Shown here piece by piece: positions 50,981-62,039 of a stretch of DNA of 64,000 bases. Made by a program: the position numbers and the translations under genes. The notes under the pieces were generated by a model. The model was not told the DNA's origin. It was given only the letters and a program-made list of their open reading frames with translations, and did not search any database. Source of the stretch: Larus michahellis (lineage: Eukaryota; Chordata; Aves; Charadriiformes; Laridae); assembly GCF_964199755.1 (NCBI RefSeq), contig NC_133906.1, forward strand, positions 10,044,001 through 10,108,000, given 5' to 3'. The first letter of the stretch is position 1. Each line of letters begins with the position of its first letter.

Positions 50981-51511
50981 CACCTGTCTTCCTCCTCCTC
51001 CTCCATCCTGCTCCTGCCCCGAGCAGGCAGGCGGCAGGCCGCAGGGCAGAGCAGGCGTGTGGAGCCGGTGATTCCCGTTCCCAACCCTCCTGCAGCGCCT
51101 GGAGCAGCCCCACAGCACCCGCTGCTCCCGGGCTGGGGGTCGGGTCAGGTCAGCAAGCCGGGGGCTCTGGTGCTGGCAGGGATGTGATTCATGTGGGATG
51201 GACCTGAGTGCCTGGGAGACCGCAGGGAGAGATCCCAGCTCCCGGCCGAGGCAGCTGCTGCCCGGGATGCTCACACTGCCCAGTGGCAGGGACAGGGACA
51301 GGGCATCAGTTCCCTTTGCAGGAGCGTGGCAGGGCCAGGAGCTGGGGGGGACGTTGGGGAGGGAGGGAGCAGCCCCCGTGGGGCTATGCTCCACAGGCGG
51401 CTCTTCTCTCTCCTTTCTGACCCAAACTGTGCTGGCACCAGACCGTAGGCTCCCACCCTGCTCCCAGCCCCAAAGGACCAGCCAGGACAGCGTCACTCGG
51501 GAGTGGAGACC

Positions 51512-51517
51512 TTTATT
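51512..51517 (-). terminator. candidate poly(A) signal of the miR-143/145 primary transcript
   Basis: TTTATT on the + strand is AATAAA on the - strand, about 290 nt past the 3p arm of miR-145 in the direction of its transcription. It is the first such hexamer after the hairpins, and the downstream sequence includes gtctggtgcc. It could end the host lncRNA (CARMN/MIR143HG equivalent). Confidence 0.5.
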
Positions 51518-51791
51518 GACCCCAGGGTGGCCAGGTGGCACGTGCAGGGCAGAAGCAAGGCCATCTGCCCACCAGCCACATCCTCTTGTGGTGAGTGATG
51601 ACCCATGGGGACATCCGTCACCCCCCGGCGTGGGGCAGCTGCCTGGGCTGTGCTGCCCACCTCCCCATGTTTGGGGTAGCCAGAGGGCTCCCCCTCCCGG
51701 TCACAGCCCCCCCCAGGTGGCCCCATACCTCGATCGCCAGCTCTTCCGCAGGCTGTGGCTCCCCGTGGGATGGGCCGTCTCCAGCTGCCGA

Positions 51792-51874
51792 GCCGTGGCC
51801 CCAAGAACAGTATTTCCAGGAATCCCCAACGTAGCGCCTAAGGGATTCCTGGGAAAACTGGACCCTGAGGGCAC
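51792..51874 (-). ncRNA. MIR145: pre-miR-145
   Basis: On the - strand the hairpin has its 5p arm at 51841-51863 (starts GTCCAGTTTTCCCAGG), a 15-nt loop at 51826-51840, and its 3p arm at 51804-51825 (starts GGATTCCTGGAAATAC). As far as I remember both arms are identical to the human mature forms, while the loop differs at several bases, the pattern expected of a functional microRNA. A CNNC motif, which helps SRSF3/Drosha processing, follows the 3p arm by about 14-17 nt. miR-145 promotes the contractile smooth-muscle state by repressing KLF4, KLF5 and others. Confidence 0.98.
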
Positions 51875-52212
51875 GGCGACCCGGGCTCTCCGCCAGCCCC
51901 GTGCGTCCTCGCTGCTGGCCGGGCTCTGCATGTGGCTGATGGGGGTCCCTGCTCTCCCCCGGCTTCCGCACAAGGCTCCCTCATTTCTGTGTCACCACTC
52001 CTGCCGGTGCCCAGCACCAGGCCAGGGGTCCCGAGCAGGCACGGGGGTCCCTCTGCTGCAAGGAGAAGCCTCCCCACCCTCCGCTCCCCCTTGCTCTCTG
52101 CAGGGAGCTGGAGCTTTGGGGTGAGCCCTTTCCCTGTCGCCAGGGGTCAGCTCTCCTTGCGTCACTTGGCCCAGTGGGTGGGGGCTCCGGGAGGTCCCCA
52201 AGGTGCGCAGTT

Positions 52213-52299
52213 CCTCCCTTCCCGAGCTACAGTGCTTCATCTCAGACTCCCAATTGACCAGAGATGCAGCACTGCACCTTGGGCTGGGAGACATGGAGG
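52213..52299 (-). ncRNA. MIR143: pre-miR-143
   Basis: On the - strand the 5p arm is 52257-52278 (starts GGTGCAGTGCTGCATC), the loop 52245-52256, and the 3p arm 52224-52244 (starts TGAGATGAAGCACTGT). Both arms match the human mature forms from memory, with one change seen in the loop. A basal TG sits 14-15 nt before the 5p arm and a CNNC motif follows the 3p arm, both Drosha-processing features. It is transcribed before miR-145, about 360 nt upstream of it, so both probably come from one primary RNA. miR-143 acts with miR-145 in smooth muscle and heart. Confidence 0.98.
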
Positions 52300-55200
52300 A
52301 GCACGTGGTCACCCTCGCTGCAGCTGATGTGCGTCCGTGTGTCATGCCACGGCAAGGCTGCGTGTCTGCCTGCCTGGCTGGGTGCAGGCAAAGAGGTCTC
52401 CCCACCTCCAGAGCCGTGTGCCCGCATCCCCCGTGCCCAGCCCCAACATAATGGCAGAATAGACCTGGGTTTGGTAGCTCAGCCTGGCCCCAGGTCTGCA
52501 GGGACAGACACGGGTAAGGACAGATGTACCCCCCCCGCCCCCGCCGAGAGCTAGTGTGGAGCTGGGTGAGAGGATGAGTGAGGGTGACGGGAGTCCCCCC
52601 CAGGGCTGCCACTCAGCGGGGCCAGGACACCCCAGGGCAGTGCGGGGCTGTCAGTATCACACAGCGCATCCCCCCCCGCCCTCTTCCCTTTCCCTGCCTC
52701 GGGGGATGAGGAGCGTGTGAAAGCTCCCGCTGTCCGTCCCCACCCTTGTCCCTGTCCCAGTCCCCATCAGAGGAGAGCCTGCAGTCGGCCAGCACCTGTG
52801 GGAAGGCTTCAGCCTTGGCTTCCCAAGCTCAGACATCGGCCTGATCCATTCCCAGGGTGGCAGGACCAGCCCTTCCCATGGGCAAGGACCAGGGGCTGCA
52901 GGAGGGATGTCCCCTGGACCTTCATCCTTGAGTCCAGACGGGCTTCAGCCCATCCAGTCCCAAGGGTTAGGATCCAAGGGGAAGCAGGAGGAGAGGGAGG
53001 ATGGAGGGAGCAGCCAAGCCCAAAAATGTCTTTCGCAGGCGAACACTAACATCCTGAGCAGAGCCGAAATGTGATAAACAGACCATCTATCACAACTGCG
53101 TCCCACTGCCAGGCCCTGGCAGCTGCGGCGCTCCCAGCAGCCTGACAAGAAGCAGATGGCGCATCTCCGGCATGAGCCCCTGCATCCGGCACCGCTCCCC
53201 CTGGCCGGGTGCGCCCAGCTGGGAACTGGGGCAGAAACCACCCTGTGCAATGTGCCAGGCTCCCTCTTCTGCTGCCCCCGCTTCTTGGTGGGAAAGACAG
53301 AGGAAGAGAGCCCCGTGGTGCCCCAACCTTGTGACATCCATCGTTTGGGAGCAGCCTTGGCCAGCGCGGGGTTATCTCCATACCAGCCACGGCCAGGCCA
53401 GCCCTGAGCTCTGGCCAAGTGTGGGAACAGCCACAGGGACTCAGAGCCAGGGGAGTTGCTGCAGGCACCCTCCTGCCACCCTGCGCCTTTGCAGAGCCTC
53501 TGCCCCACTGCTAGCCCCTCTGGCTGCCATGCTTCCAGCAAGGAGCAATGTGCGGCATTGCAACGTGCCCCCCCCAGGGGCCAGCCCCCCTTTGCACAGC
53601 TGGGCAGTGGGGAACAGGGGCAGGTCTGCCCACAGCGTGCAGCTGCCTGTGCCCAGGGAAAGGGCACGTGGTGGTGCCCGCGCTGGCAGCGTGCTGGCAT
53701 GGCCCATCTGCCCATCTCTCCTCGCTGGCCGTGTTTCTGGGGCTGTACAGTCACCACGTGCCTTCAGCAGCTTCGATGTCCCCAGGGACTCCCATGGCTG
53801 AGCCTGTAAGACACAGAGGATGGCAGTCAGCGTGGCGGTGCAGAGCTGAGTGTGGACTGGTGTGGAGCTGCAAGCTCTTGGGTCCCATCCTGGGCAGCTG
53901 CTATAGGGTCCCCTTGGGTGCCTATAGCACCCCGCGGGACTGACAGCAATGCCAACAGCTCTGTGCACACAAGAAACCCTACGAAAGCCACTCAAAAGCC
54001 TCCCTTTGATTGCTCGAAGCCATGCGTGCCCAAAGCCCAAGGATGCGGGGCACGTTCCCCTCTCCCGGTGGTGACTGGCAGGTCCCCCGGTGCGCGGGGA
54101 GCCCTGCAGTGGGGTCCGGGAATGGCCCCTGTCCTCTCCCTGCCACCCTCCCAGCCTTGGTGGGAAAAGACGGGATGGAGTCTTCTCTGCCCCCACGGCG
54201 CGGGGCTGGGAGACCTCAGCTGCCGTCCCCGGGGAGGTGGTGGCGGGGGAAGAAATGCCGGGAAAGGCTGGAGGAATGCGCCGGGCTGCGCATCCCGCTG
54301 GGCTAGAGGCAAAACATCTGCCGGGGCTCACACACCGCTGCCCGAGGGGAGGCCCTGGGGGGGAGGGAAGCACCCCCATCCTCCCTCCGATGTCCCCATC
54401 GCATGTCCCCAAGACGGGGCAAAAAAAGCCCGAGGAAAGAAGGCTGCCACTAGCATCCCATGCGGCCACCACCCGCTGCTCCCCACCACTCACATTGCTG
54501 CTGGGGCACCTCTGCACTGGGGGACACCAGTGTCCCTCCAAAAGTGCCTGCCAGGAGGAGGGCTCCGTCCCCAGGTTGCTAATCCCCTCGCTCGCCTGCG
54601 TGCGAACACGCCATGCGGCTTCGCAAGAAGAAACCAGAATAACAAAAGCCTGGACTCATGGGCCTGATTCTGCGGGGACCACAGCCACCACCGCATCCCC
54701 CATCTAGGCTCTCCAGAGGGTACCTGGGGCACAGCGTGCATGCCCAGGACGGTCCCCTGGTTCCTTTCTTGGTCACACCAGCACTGCCTGGCACTGCCCT
54801 TGCTCCTACCCACTGCTCACCTCCAGCCTTCGCCTCTGCTGAGCCGCTTCCCCTGCTCGCCCACCCTGCCGCTGCTGGCTGTGGGTGCTGGGAGGATGGG
54901 AGCCCACAGGCGAGCTCTCGGTGGCCGTGAGCTGCCTCCCCGGCGGCGCTGGGCTGAGTCAGAGCTCGGCCCTCCCCGCGGTTACAACACAGCGCCCTTT
55001 CCCCTCTCCAGGCAGGCCGCCCCTGCAGGAAATGTCCTTTTTTAATAGCAGTTGGGATTTGTTTCCTGCTTGAAATTCCCCAGCCCCACGAGGCCAGCTG
55101 TGAGGCCGGACCTGAGCTTTTGAGGGAAGCCTGAACCCCCCCAGCCAGGAGGGCTCTGCTACGAGCAGCTGCGGGCTGCCCCGCTCTCTGTAGGAGGGTG

Positions 55201-55650
55201 GAAGGTGCTGTGCGATGCTCAGCCCCATGTGGGCACCTTTTCCCCGCCTCCTGGCCCCCAAAAGCCTGATCTCCACCAGCCATCGGGGCTCCACCCCAGC
55301 CCCAGCCAAGCTTTGGTCCCGCTCTGGTCATCAGCTACCCAAGCAGCCCTGATGCCGCCTCCCACTGGCTGAAGAACTTGTTGCTTGGTGACACCAGGCA
55401 AGGTAAATCCTGCCCAAGGACCCCCCAGGTGCCCCCTCCTGGTTGGCGAGGGCTGGGATGGTGGCGGGGACCATGCTTTTGCTGGAAGGACTCACACAAC
55501 TCTATAGGAATTTAAAGGATTGACCCCAGGGCAGCTTCTGCTGCCTGTTGGGTGTCCTTCGCGGACAGGGATGCTGCTCGCTGCCGCTTTGCAGCACAAG
55601 TTGGTGGCAGGACAGCTTCAACGCTCTTTCCCACTGGGGCCTTCCAGCTC
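52300..55650. other. upstream flank of miR-143 (probable host lncRNA body)
   Basis: GC-rich, no coding exon recognised. In human the lncRNA CARMN (MIR143HG) runs through this side, so - strand transcription is expected, but exon borders cannot be set from sequence. AT-richer patches occur at 53060-53100 (a GATA pair, tgataa and ctatca) and around 55010-55080. Confidence 0.55.
53071..53093. promoter_or_regulatory. paired GATA sites 0.8 kb upstream of miR-143
   Basis: GATA on the + strand (gtgataaac) and TATC (ctatcac) 15 bases apart within an AT-richer patch. Two inward-facing GATA motifs close to the cardiac/smooth-muscle microRNAs may bind GATA4/6. Function is inferred. Confidence 0.3.
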
Positions 55651-55654
55651 TCCC

Positions 55655-55716
55655 AGCATCTCCATCCTGTCCCCAGCATCTCCACCCTGTCCCCCAGCAT
55701 CTCCATCCTGTCCCCC
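55655..55716. repeat. minisatellite, three 20-21 bp copies
   Basis: Three near-identical tandem units beginning agcatctccatcctgtcccc lie just before the candidate CArG/MEF2 element. Confidence 0.9.
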
Positions 55717-55789
55717 ACAGACCACGGTGGCCTCCGCGGAGGAGAGGTGCCCCCTCTTTCACTTCCTCCCGCCCTCCCTCGCCAGCGCT

Positions 55790-56090
55790 GGTATTAAATC
55801 AATGGTTTATGAGAAAATGGAGGGGCCAAGGGAGATCCTAATCTGGTCGCAGGCTGATTAACCCCGAGTTCAGGCTGAGGTCCTGATGCTCAGCTATAAA
55901 TAGCTCTGCCTTCCCTTTCCCATCCTCCTGCCGGGGCTGCGGCGTGCCTGCCCTTTTATGGTCAAAAAGGCAGATTTGGAGACCGAGCGGCCCCCATCTC
56001 CCATGCTGGGGGCGAGCCAAGGGGGCCCAGGGGGATGCTGCTCTTTCTCGCTGGGTTTCGCTGGGATAAATTATAATGCCAAGAACAAAG
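55790..56090 (-). promoter_or_regulatory. candidate SRF/MEF2 enhancer-promoter of the miR-143/145 locus
   Basis: A 300-bp AT-richer island holds a perfect CArG box CCTTTTATGG (55952-55961), a perfect MEF2 site CTATAAATAG (55894-55903) 48 bp away, and a SOX-type AACAAAG (56084-56090). The CArG box is about 3.7 kb upstream of the miR-143 5p arm. In mammals a conserved SRF-bound region lies roughly 3-4 kb upstream of miR-143 and drives heart and smooth-muscle expression through SRF-myocardin, so position and content agree. The MEF2 match also resembles a TATA box. I see no clear NKX2-5 site. Confidence 0.72.
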
Positions 56091-57272
56091 GAGCAGGTTT
56101 GGGGGGGCTGAGAGTAGGGGATGGGTGCAGAGGGGAGAGCACATCTGGTTTGTGCTCCGTCCTCCCGGGACAGGCGGCCCCTCTGCTGGTGCCAGAGCGA
56201 GGGAGAAATGGCCTAATTTGGTGTCTCTGCGGAGCGCCGGGTTCCTCCGCACCCCACTCGAGGCACAGGGTGGTGGCACGGTGGGGACGACTGGAGGGAT
56301 CCCAGGGACAGACAAGGCCTCTGCCACCTGCGGGCTGCAAACACAAGTTGACATCTCTCTGTTTGTCACCACGGGACAGGGCACCAGCCCTGCCTGGCCA
56401 CCACTGTGCCCAGTCCTATGTCGCCATGCAGGACCCACCGGCTCCTGCAAAGCTGCCAGTGACAGATGCTGCAATGAGGGGCTGAAACCCTCCAGCAACA
56501 CCGAAGCCTGGCGTGGGGGTGAGAAAGAGCCTCTGGAGGGGCAGGCGTGGTGGGAAGGGGATTCACGGCTGGAGGAAGCATGGCTAAGGCAGAGCCAAGG
56601 CACACAGCAGCCCCGCCATCACCTTTCCCACAGCTCTTCCCCACTGCCCCCAGCCCACCGACCACCGTCTCCCCATCCTTAGCTGCTTTCCTACTCCCAG
56701 ACCTGCCTTCCCCGTCCCCAGCCCACTGCTGGAAGATGTCTGGGGGGCACAGGGAACCCACCGGCGAGGGCTGATGCCTGGTGTCCCCCGTGCTGGCCCC
56801 AGGGCGTGTGGAGCGTGGGAGCGGGTGCCGGCACCAGCCCTCCTGCTCTGTTTACACGTCACATTCCTGGTCCAGAGGAAGTGGTGCAGGGGTGAAGTCC
56901 CAGTGGGGACAGGCCATCACGTCACCAGCCTCCAGCCCTTGCTGAGAAGGACTGGTGGGAACCCAGAGCGTTGCAGGGAGAGTTCCCTGCGGACACTGTT
57001 CCCAAGCGGTGCGGGGCGGCTGCTCCAGCACCCTCCCTGCTCCCTGGGCTCTGTTCCTCACCCCCTGCTCTCGCATGGCTCCCCGCCGGAGCTGGCCAGA
57101 GGAGCTGGCGGAGGGGATGCTCCTGGGCATGGCGGGCATGCAGGAGCTCACGCCAGGCCAGCAAAGAGCTCAGAGCTGGTGTGGGCAGGGAGCAGCGGGG
57201 CTCCCTCTCCTCTCGCAGAGGCACAGCCGTGGTGTGGCTGTAGCTCATTAAGCTGCCAGCGCTCTTGGCTGC

Positions 57273-57296
57273 TTATCCGGGCTTTATCATCTTATC
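57273..57296. promoter_or_regulatory. triple GATA cluster
   Basis: Three TTATC words (57273, 57284, 57292) occur within 24 bp. They would be GATA-factor sites, about 5 kb upstream of miR-143, where GATA4/6 input would make sense. Inference from motif density only. Confidence 0.4.
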
Positions 57297-57459
57297 TCCA
57301 CTCCAGCAAGGGAGAGGGGGAGTGGTGGGGGGGCTGTGCAGCATTGCCTGGACATGAGAGGAACCCCATTAGTAAATCACGTCCCCCGCAGGCCCCAGCT
57401 TTCCCAGCCCTGCCTGCTGCCCGCCCAGCTGAGCAGTAAAAGGCGCTAAAAGAAAATGC

Positions 57460-57469
57460 CCCAAATAGG
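57460..57469. promoter_or_regulatory. CArG-like box (one mismatch)
   Basis: CCCAAATAGG has one mismatch to CC(A/T)6GG. It sits in an AT-richer patch (57430-57545) between the GATA triplet and a MEF2 site. Confidence 0.3.
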
Positions 57470-57703
57470 TCAAGCTCCCAGCAAGCGGGAGATGAGATGT
57501 GGAAAAAGACCGAGCACAAAAGTTACATCAGGACCGGTATTGAGGTGCCGTTTCCCTGCAGATCCGTGGGGCCGGGCTCCCCCGTGCCGGCAGAGCCTCC
57601 GGCAGGGCTGGCCGGGGAGTGCCCAGCGGGGAGACAGAAGTGCAGCTCCTCTGCTCAGGTGGGCTCCTGGGGGCAGGAGGTGGGCAATAATAAAAATGAA
57701 ATT

Positions 57704-57713
57704 TTAAAAATAA
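57704..57713. promoter_or_regulatory. perfect MEF2 site in an AT-rich island
   Basis: TTAAAAATAA fits YTA(A/T)4TAR. It lies in an 80-bp A/T-rich island (57680-57760) inside GC-rich DNA. Confidence 0.4.
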
Positions 57714-57759
57714 GGTCAAAAAGGGAGCAGCAAAAAAAGAAGGGAAAATCTGAGGTGAG

Positions 57760-60700
57760 GGAGTGCGGGCACGAAGGCCAGGCTGGAAGAGAGAGCTGCT
57801 GCGCTATGTACCAGCCACCAGCAAGTCGGTCCCACAGCAAGCACCAGGGTGACCTGTTGGCCACCATGGGGCATCTTCCCCATACGCAGCATGGCGGGTT
57901 CCACAGCCCCATCCTTGGGCCCTGTCTGCCACCATCCCTTGCCCAGGGAAAGCTGCTCGCCCACCTCCCAGTGGAGGTCAGCCCCGGGAGGGAGAGACAG
58001 CGCTGCCCTTAACCTCCCAGCCCTGCGTCGCCCACCGTGACAGGGATGTCCCAGCGGTCTCAGGGCAAAGACCTGGTTGCCTGGACGCTGCCAGCCAGCA
58101 CCGACAGACCCTGCTGCCCTGGCGTGGGGAGCCTCCAGCGTCGCTGGCACATCCCACCTCCCCACCGCCACTGGGGAAGGGGCTTAACAGAGCTGTTGTG
58201 TCCCCATCCCGACACAGCCTCAGCCAGGGCTGACCCCCTCCCCAAGCTTCACGGGGGGCAGATGGCACAGTCTGCTGCCTGGGGCAGGACGGTGCCCTGC
58301 GGGGCTGGCCGTGCCCTGGGCAGCCCCACCATCAGCACAATGACCATCTGCGGCTCCGGCACTGCACGGCACCGTGCTCCCCTGTTTCAGGGACGGCGGG
58401 ACGGGGAATACGTTGGTGCTCAGCACCTCCTGCTTCCATGTCTCACATCAAACAGAGCCTGGGCAGGCTGAGTGCCTCTCGCTCGCCCTGACCACACGTG
58501 TGTCTGTTCACCTGCCTACCCGACAGCGATGCACCTAATGCGGGCACAGGGCTGGCCCTGGGGGCTCACCAGACCCTTCTCCATCCCCACGGGCAGCATG
58601 GCCATCCCCAGCTCATCCACCAGCACAAAGCAGCTTCATCCCTCACCTCCTCTGGGCAGCGGGAAGATGCTCACTCGCAGCAGCCCCAGCCCAGCCCAGC
58701 CCCGCTGCACCGGCACTGCGATGGGCTCCTGCCATGCTGCTCTGCAGAACCTGGCTCTGCCCTGGTGCCACTGCCTCTCCCTGCCCCAGGACGCCGCAGG
58801 CACAACCTCTGCACGGCCACACCAGCTCCTCGCTCTGCTTTGCCAGCTGCATGGTCTGGGTGTGCAGCAGGGATTTGGTTGCCGCTGCCGGGAAGGGTCC
58901 CTGTCCATCCCTGGGGCAGCCCCAGCACCCCCTGGCCCTTTTCCCTGCACCACTGGGGTGCAGGACAGAAAAGCCTGGGTACCCCAAGGTAACTGTGTCC
59001 CCAGTCTGAATCCAGCCTCTGCCCTCCGCCTCCGAGGCTGTGCCAGATGAGCCCAGCCCCACACATGCTGTCCCTGCCCCAAACCAAAGGGACAGGGGTG
59101 ACCAGAGGGGCACTGGCACCTCCCAGCCAGTGACCCCTCAACAGCTGGTGGAGGAGGAGGAGGAGGAGGAGGCCCTACTCCTCTCTGCCCTCCCTGAGCC
59201 TGGCTGGCAGGTGCTGCCGGCAGGCAGGCACTGCTATAGCTCCCCAGGACGTCCCCAGAGCGGGACAGGCAGCACGTCCCCATCACCCAGGGGAGGCCAG
59301 AGCCAGGCGTGGAGGCAGGGCTGAGACAAGCCCTGTGAATGTACATGGTCCTGGGCAGGCAAAGGGGTTCGGGGTTCAGGAGCAGCGAGTGCTCCCCCAG
59401 CACCCACTGGCCTGTAGCCACAGGACGTGTGTTGGGCTTTACCCCCCTGGCTGGAGCCTCCCCCCGCGCAGGATCTGCTCCGCTTGCCTCCTCTGTGTGC
59501 TCCCGGCCAAGGTCAAAGGATGGTGAAATTGCTCCAGAGCTCAGATTTCCAGCCTCTTGCCTCATCGTTTGCTGCTCGACTCCGGCTTGCTCATGAAGAT
59601 GAGATTTCGCTGTTTCTGCCCCGCACAATTTAAGATGTCGGGGCCATCCGGGGACCATGCTGGTGTCCCCAGCCCAGCGCTCAGCCCCCTGCGCTCCTGC
59701 CTGCAGGATGCCTGTGCCACACCACCACCCGTCACCTTCGCCAAGGCACGGCGGTGACCGGCTGAGTGCTGTGCCCTCACGCCTGCCCGCTGCTGGCAGG
59801 AGCCCTCACCTGCCAGGGGACAAAGTGTGCAGCGGGCTGACAGTGTGGCTCGTGGTGGCCCTGTTGTCCAGGAGCCGCGGCAGGCTGCACTGCCGGGCAC
59901 GGGCACTGGCTCTCCCCGGCTCAGCCTCAGGAGAGGAGGAGCAGCGGGACACCGGGGATGAGCAAAGGCAGGTTTCGCTGGGGGTGCGGAGGAACAAGCC
60001 TCGGAAAAGCCTGATCAGGAACAAGACTGGTTCTCGGACAGAAAAGGAGACCAAGAGAAGAAAAGAAAAAAAAAAAAAGCCCTTAATCATCTCCAGACTG
60101 CCTCTTGACAAGCATGGAGGGAAATGCCACTCTATCCAACAGCCACCCAGAGCTGCAGCCTGTCTAGACACAGCCTTCCCCAAATTCCTGCTGATAACTG
60201 CTTAGGAAATCTTTGGCGGAGGCGTCTGCCTGTGTTTGTTGGAAATGAACTCCTCTCCTGTCGGCCGGTGACAGGGAGGCAATGGCGCTGCCCTTCAGCA
60301 GGGCACCCTGGCCAGTGTGTGAAGGCCAGGGAGCCGGGGCAGGCGCAGGCAGGATAGCCCCATGCTGGGGACACCGTCACTGGGACAGGGACACAGACCA
60401 TGTCATACCGGTGTCTCCCTGTCCCCGTGTGCAGCATCCCAGAGCCAAGATGCCGCAACTTCCCCGGGAGCAGCCAGCAACAGCGGGAAGCCTTTGAGGC
60501 ACAGCAGGATGGGGACAGACTGGGACCATGGTGGCCACGGCTGCCCTGAGAAGTTACAGTGCCCTGGTTACTGTCACCGTCCCTTTGCAGAGGGACACGC
60601 AGCCCATACAGGAGCTTGCACCCTCAGGGATGCCATTGCGCCCTGGCTGGACCCACTGTCCTCATGCTGGACCCGAGCGTCGGCTGGTGGTTGTCCCTGT

Positions 60701-62030
60701 GGCAGTGGGAGCCCCCCTGCAGAGGAAGGAGGCAGGAGGACATGGCAGCTTGCTGCCACATGCCCGCTGGGCACGATGTCCCCAGGTGACCTGCTGGGAG
60801 AGGACAGCCACTGCTGGCGCCCTGGGAGCAGAGGGACAGTGTGGAGCCAGCCATAACCCAGGCAAAGGCAGCACCGTGTCCTGCGAGGGACGGGCAGGGA
60901 GGAGGCACGACCCGGGGAGCCTCAGGAGCCTTTGGAAGGCCTAAGCTTGAGACTGTCTAGGAACAAGCCATGTCCATCCCCTCACGCCACGTGGGGCCAG
61001 CAGTCCTGCCATCGCCTGCTGCACGCCCCGTGCCCCCCCACCAGCCCCAAGGCCAGGCCAGGGCTCGGGCTGACCACACTCGGCAGCCACTGCTGCAACT
61101 CCGAGGGGATGAGGACATGGCAACCATTCACCCAGTGAGCCACGGAGCCAGGGAAAGGCCGGCAGCTGAGAGCACGCCAGCGGTGCTGGATGGTGGCTGT
61201 GGGCTGGGGGGCAGAGCCAGGCAGCAGCACAGGCTGGGCTGGTGCTGGGGTCCCACAAGCTGCGGGTCGCGGGATGCTCTCGGGCGGTGCGAGTGCTCTG
61301 GGTAGGTTGGCTTCATCACCCTGCAAGCCTCCGGCAGTGAGCCGCAGCCCCATCCCCTCCCCAGCCTGTTTTCCCCGACAAGCGGCAGCAGCATGGCCGG
61401 CTAGAGGAGCCAAGCGAGCAGCCTGTGGCCCTGCCGTGCGAGGAGCCCGCCCGCCCGGGCTTGCCTCCGCCTTCCTGTTGTTTCCATCCTAGACGTACAC
61501 AGAGCAGAAAGCAATTCCTCCCTCAGCCCCGGGAGGCCCCTTGCCTGTCCCCAAAAAGCTGTGCAAATCCCACCAAGCCCCTCTCCCAGGGCCACAGCGG
61601 AGTTGTAGGCACTGATTTAGGGGAACCTCTTTGCTCAGGACCCCATGGCCCCGTGGCAGCTCGAGCCACTCCTTGCCAGCTCCATGCGCGGTGGGTTTCC
61701 CCGCCAGCACCCCTGTGTTTCGCTCGCCTGCTTCGCTCCTTGTGCACGGCACCCCTGCCCACCTCCCCACAGTCAAGTATCCCGGCAGAAGGATGCTGGA
61801 GGAGCCACGCTGTCCCCGTCCGTCCCTGCCCATGGCACGGGACAGAGCAGGAGCACCCATGCTGCCGGGGACTCTCAGCACCAACCGCCCCCCATCCCCG
61901 CTGCCCCACGCAGACAGCCGCCCCACGCACCCGTCCGCACACCCACCCGCTCCCTCCATCCGCGGGCACCTACCTGCCGCCCCACACCTGCGGCGGGACA
62001 CCGTGGGGACATGGGCACGTGCCCGCCACC
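57760..62030. other. GC-rich stretch, no gene recognised
   Basis: Open frames on both strands are compositional. AT-richer patches at 59560-59640 and 59990-60120 (the latter with an A run at 60067-60079) may be conserved non-coding pieces. A (GGA)n run lies at 59148-59172. IL17B, expected on this side in human gene order, was not found. Confidence 0.6.
59148..59172. repeat. (GGA)n microsatellite
   Basis: Eight uninterrupted GGA/GAG triplets. Confidence 0.85.
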
Positions 62031-62039
62031 TCCTCCTGG

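Larger units (their letters stand above)
40800..51500. other. GC-rich intergenic stretch between CSNK1A1 and miR-145
   Basis: No coding exon, RNA gene or transposon recognised. Long overlapping open frames on both strands are rich in Pro, Gly, Arg, Ala and Ser and follow from the base composition. Distinct pieces noted separately are a CpG-dense block (46380-47400), an alternating GT/CA run (47344-47380), an AT-rich island (49340-49640) and tandem repeats near 50.93 kb. A lone AATAAA at 41485 has no gene assigned. Confidence 0.7.

Noticed and set aside
50507..51541. 344-codon - strand frame and similar long frames at 46052-46831, 53441-54541 and 61425-62552
   Set aside because: Low-complexity GC-driven translations without domains, codon signal or conserved splice sites.
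55894..55903. CTATAAATAG as a TATA box
   Set aside because: It fits TATA as well as MEF2, but the AT island, the nearby CArG box and the location favour a MEF2 site. Direction of any initiation cannot be told from sequence.
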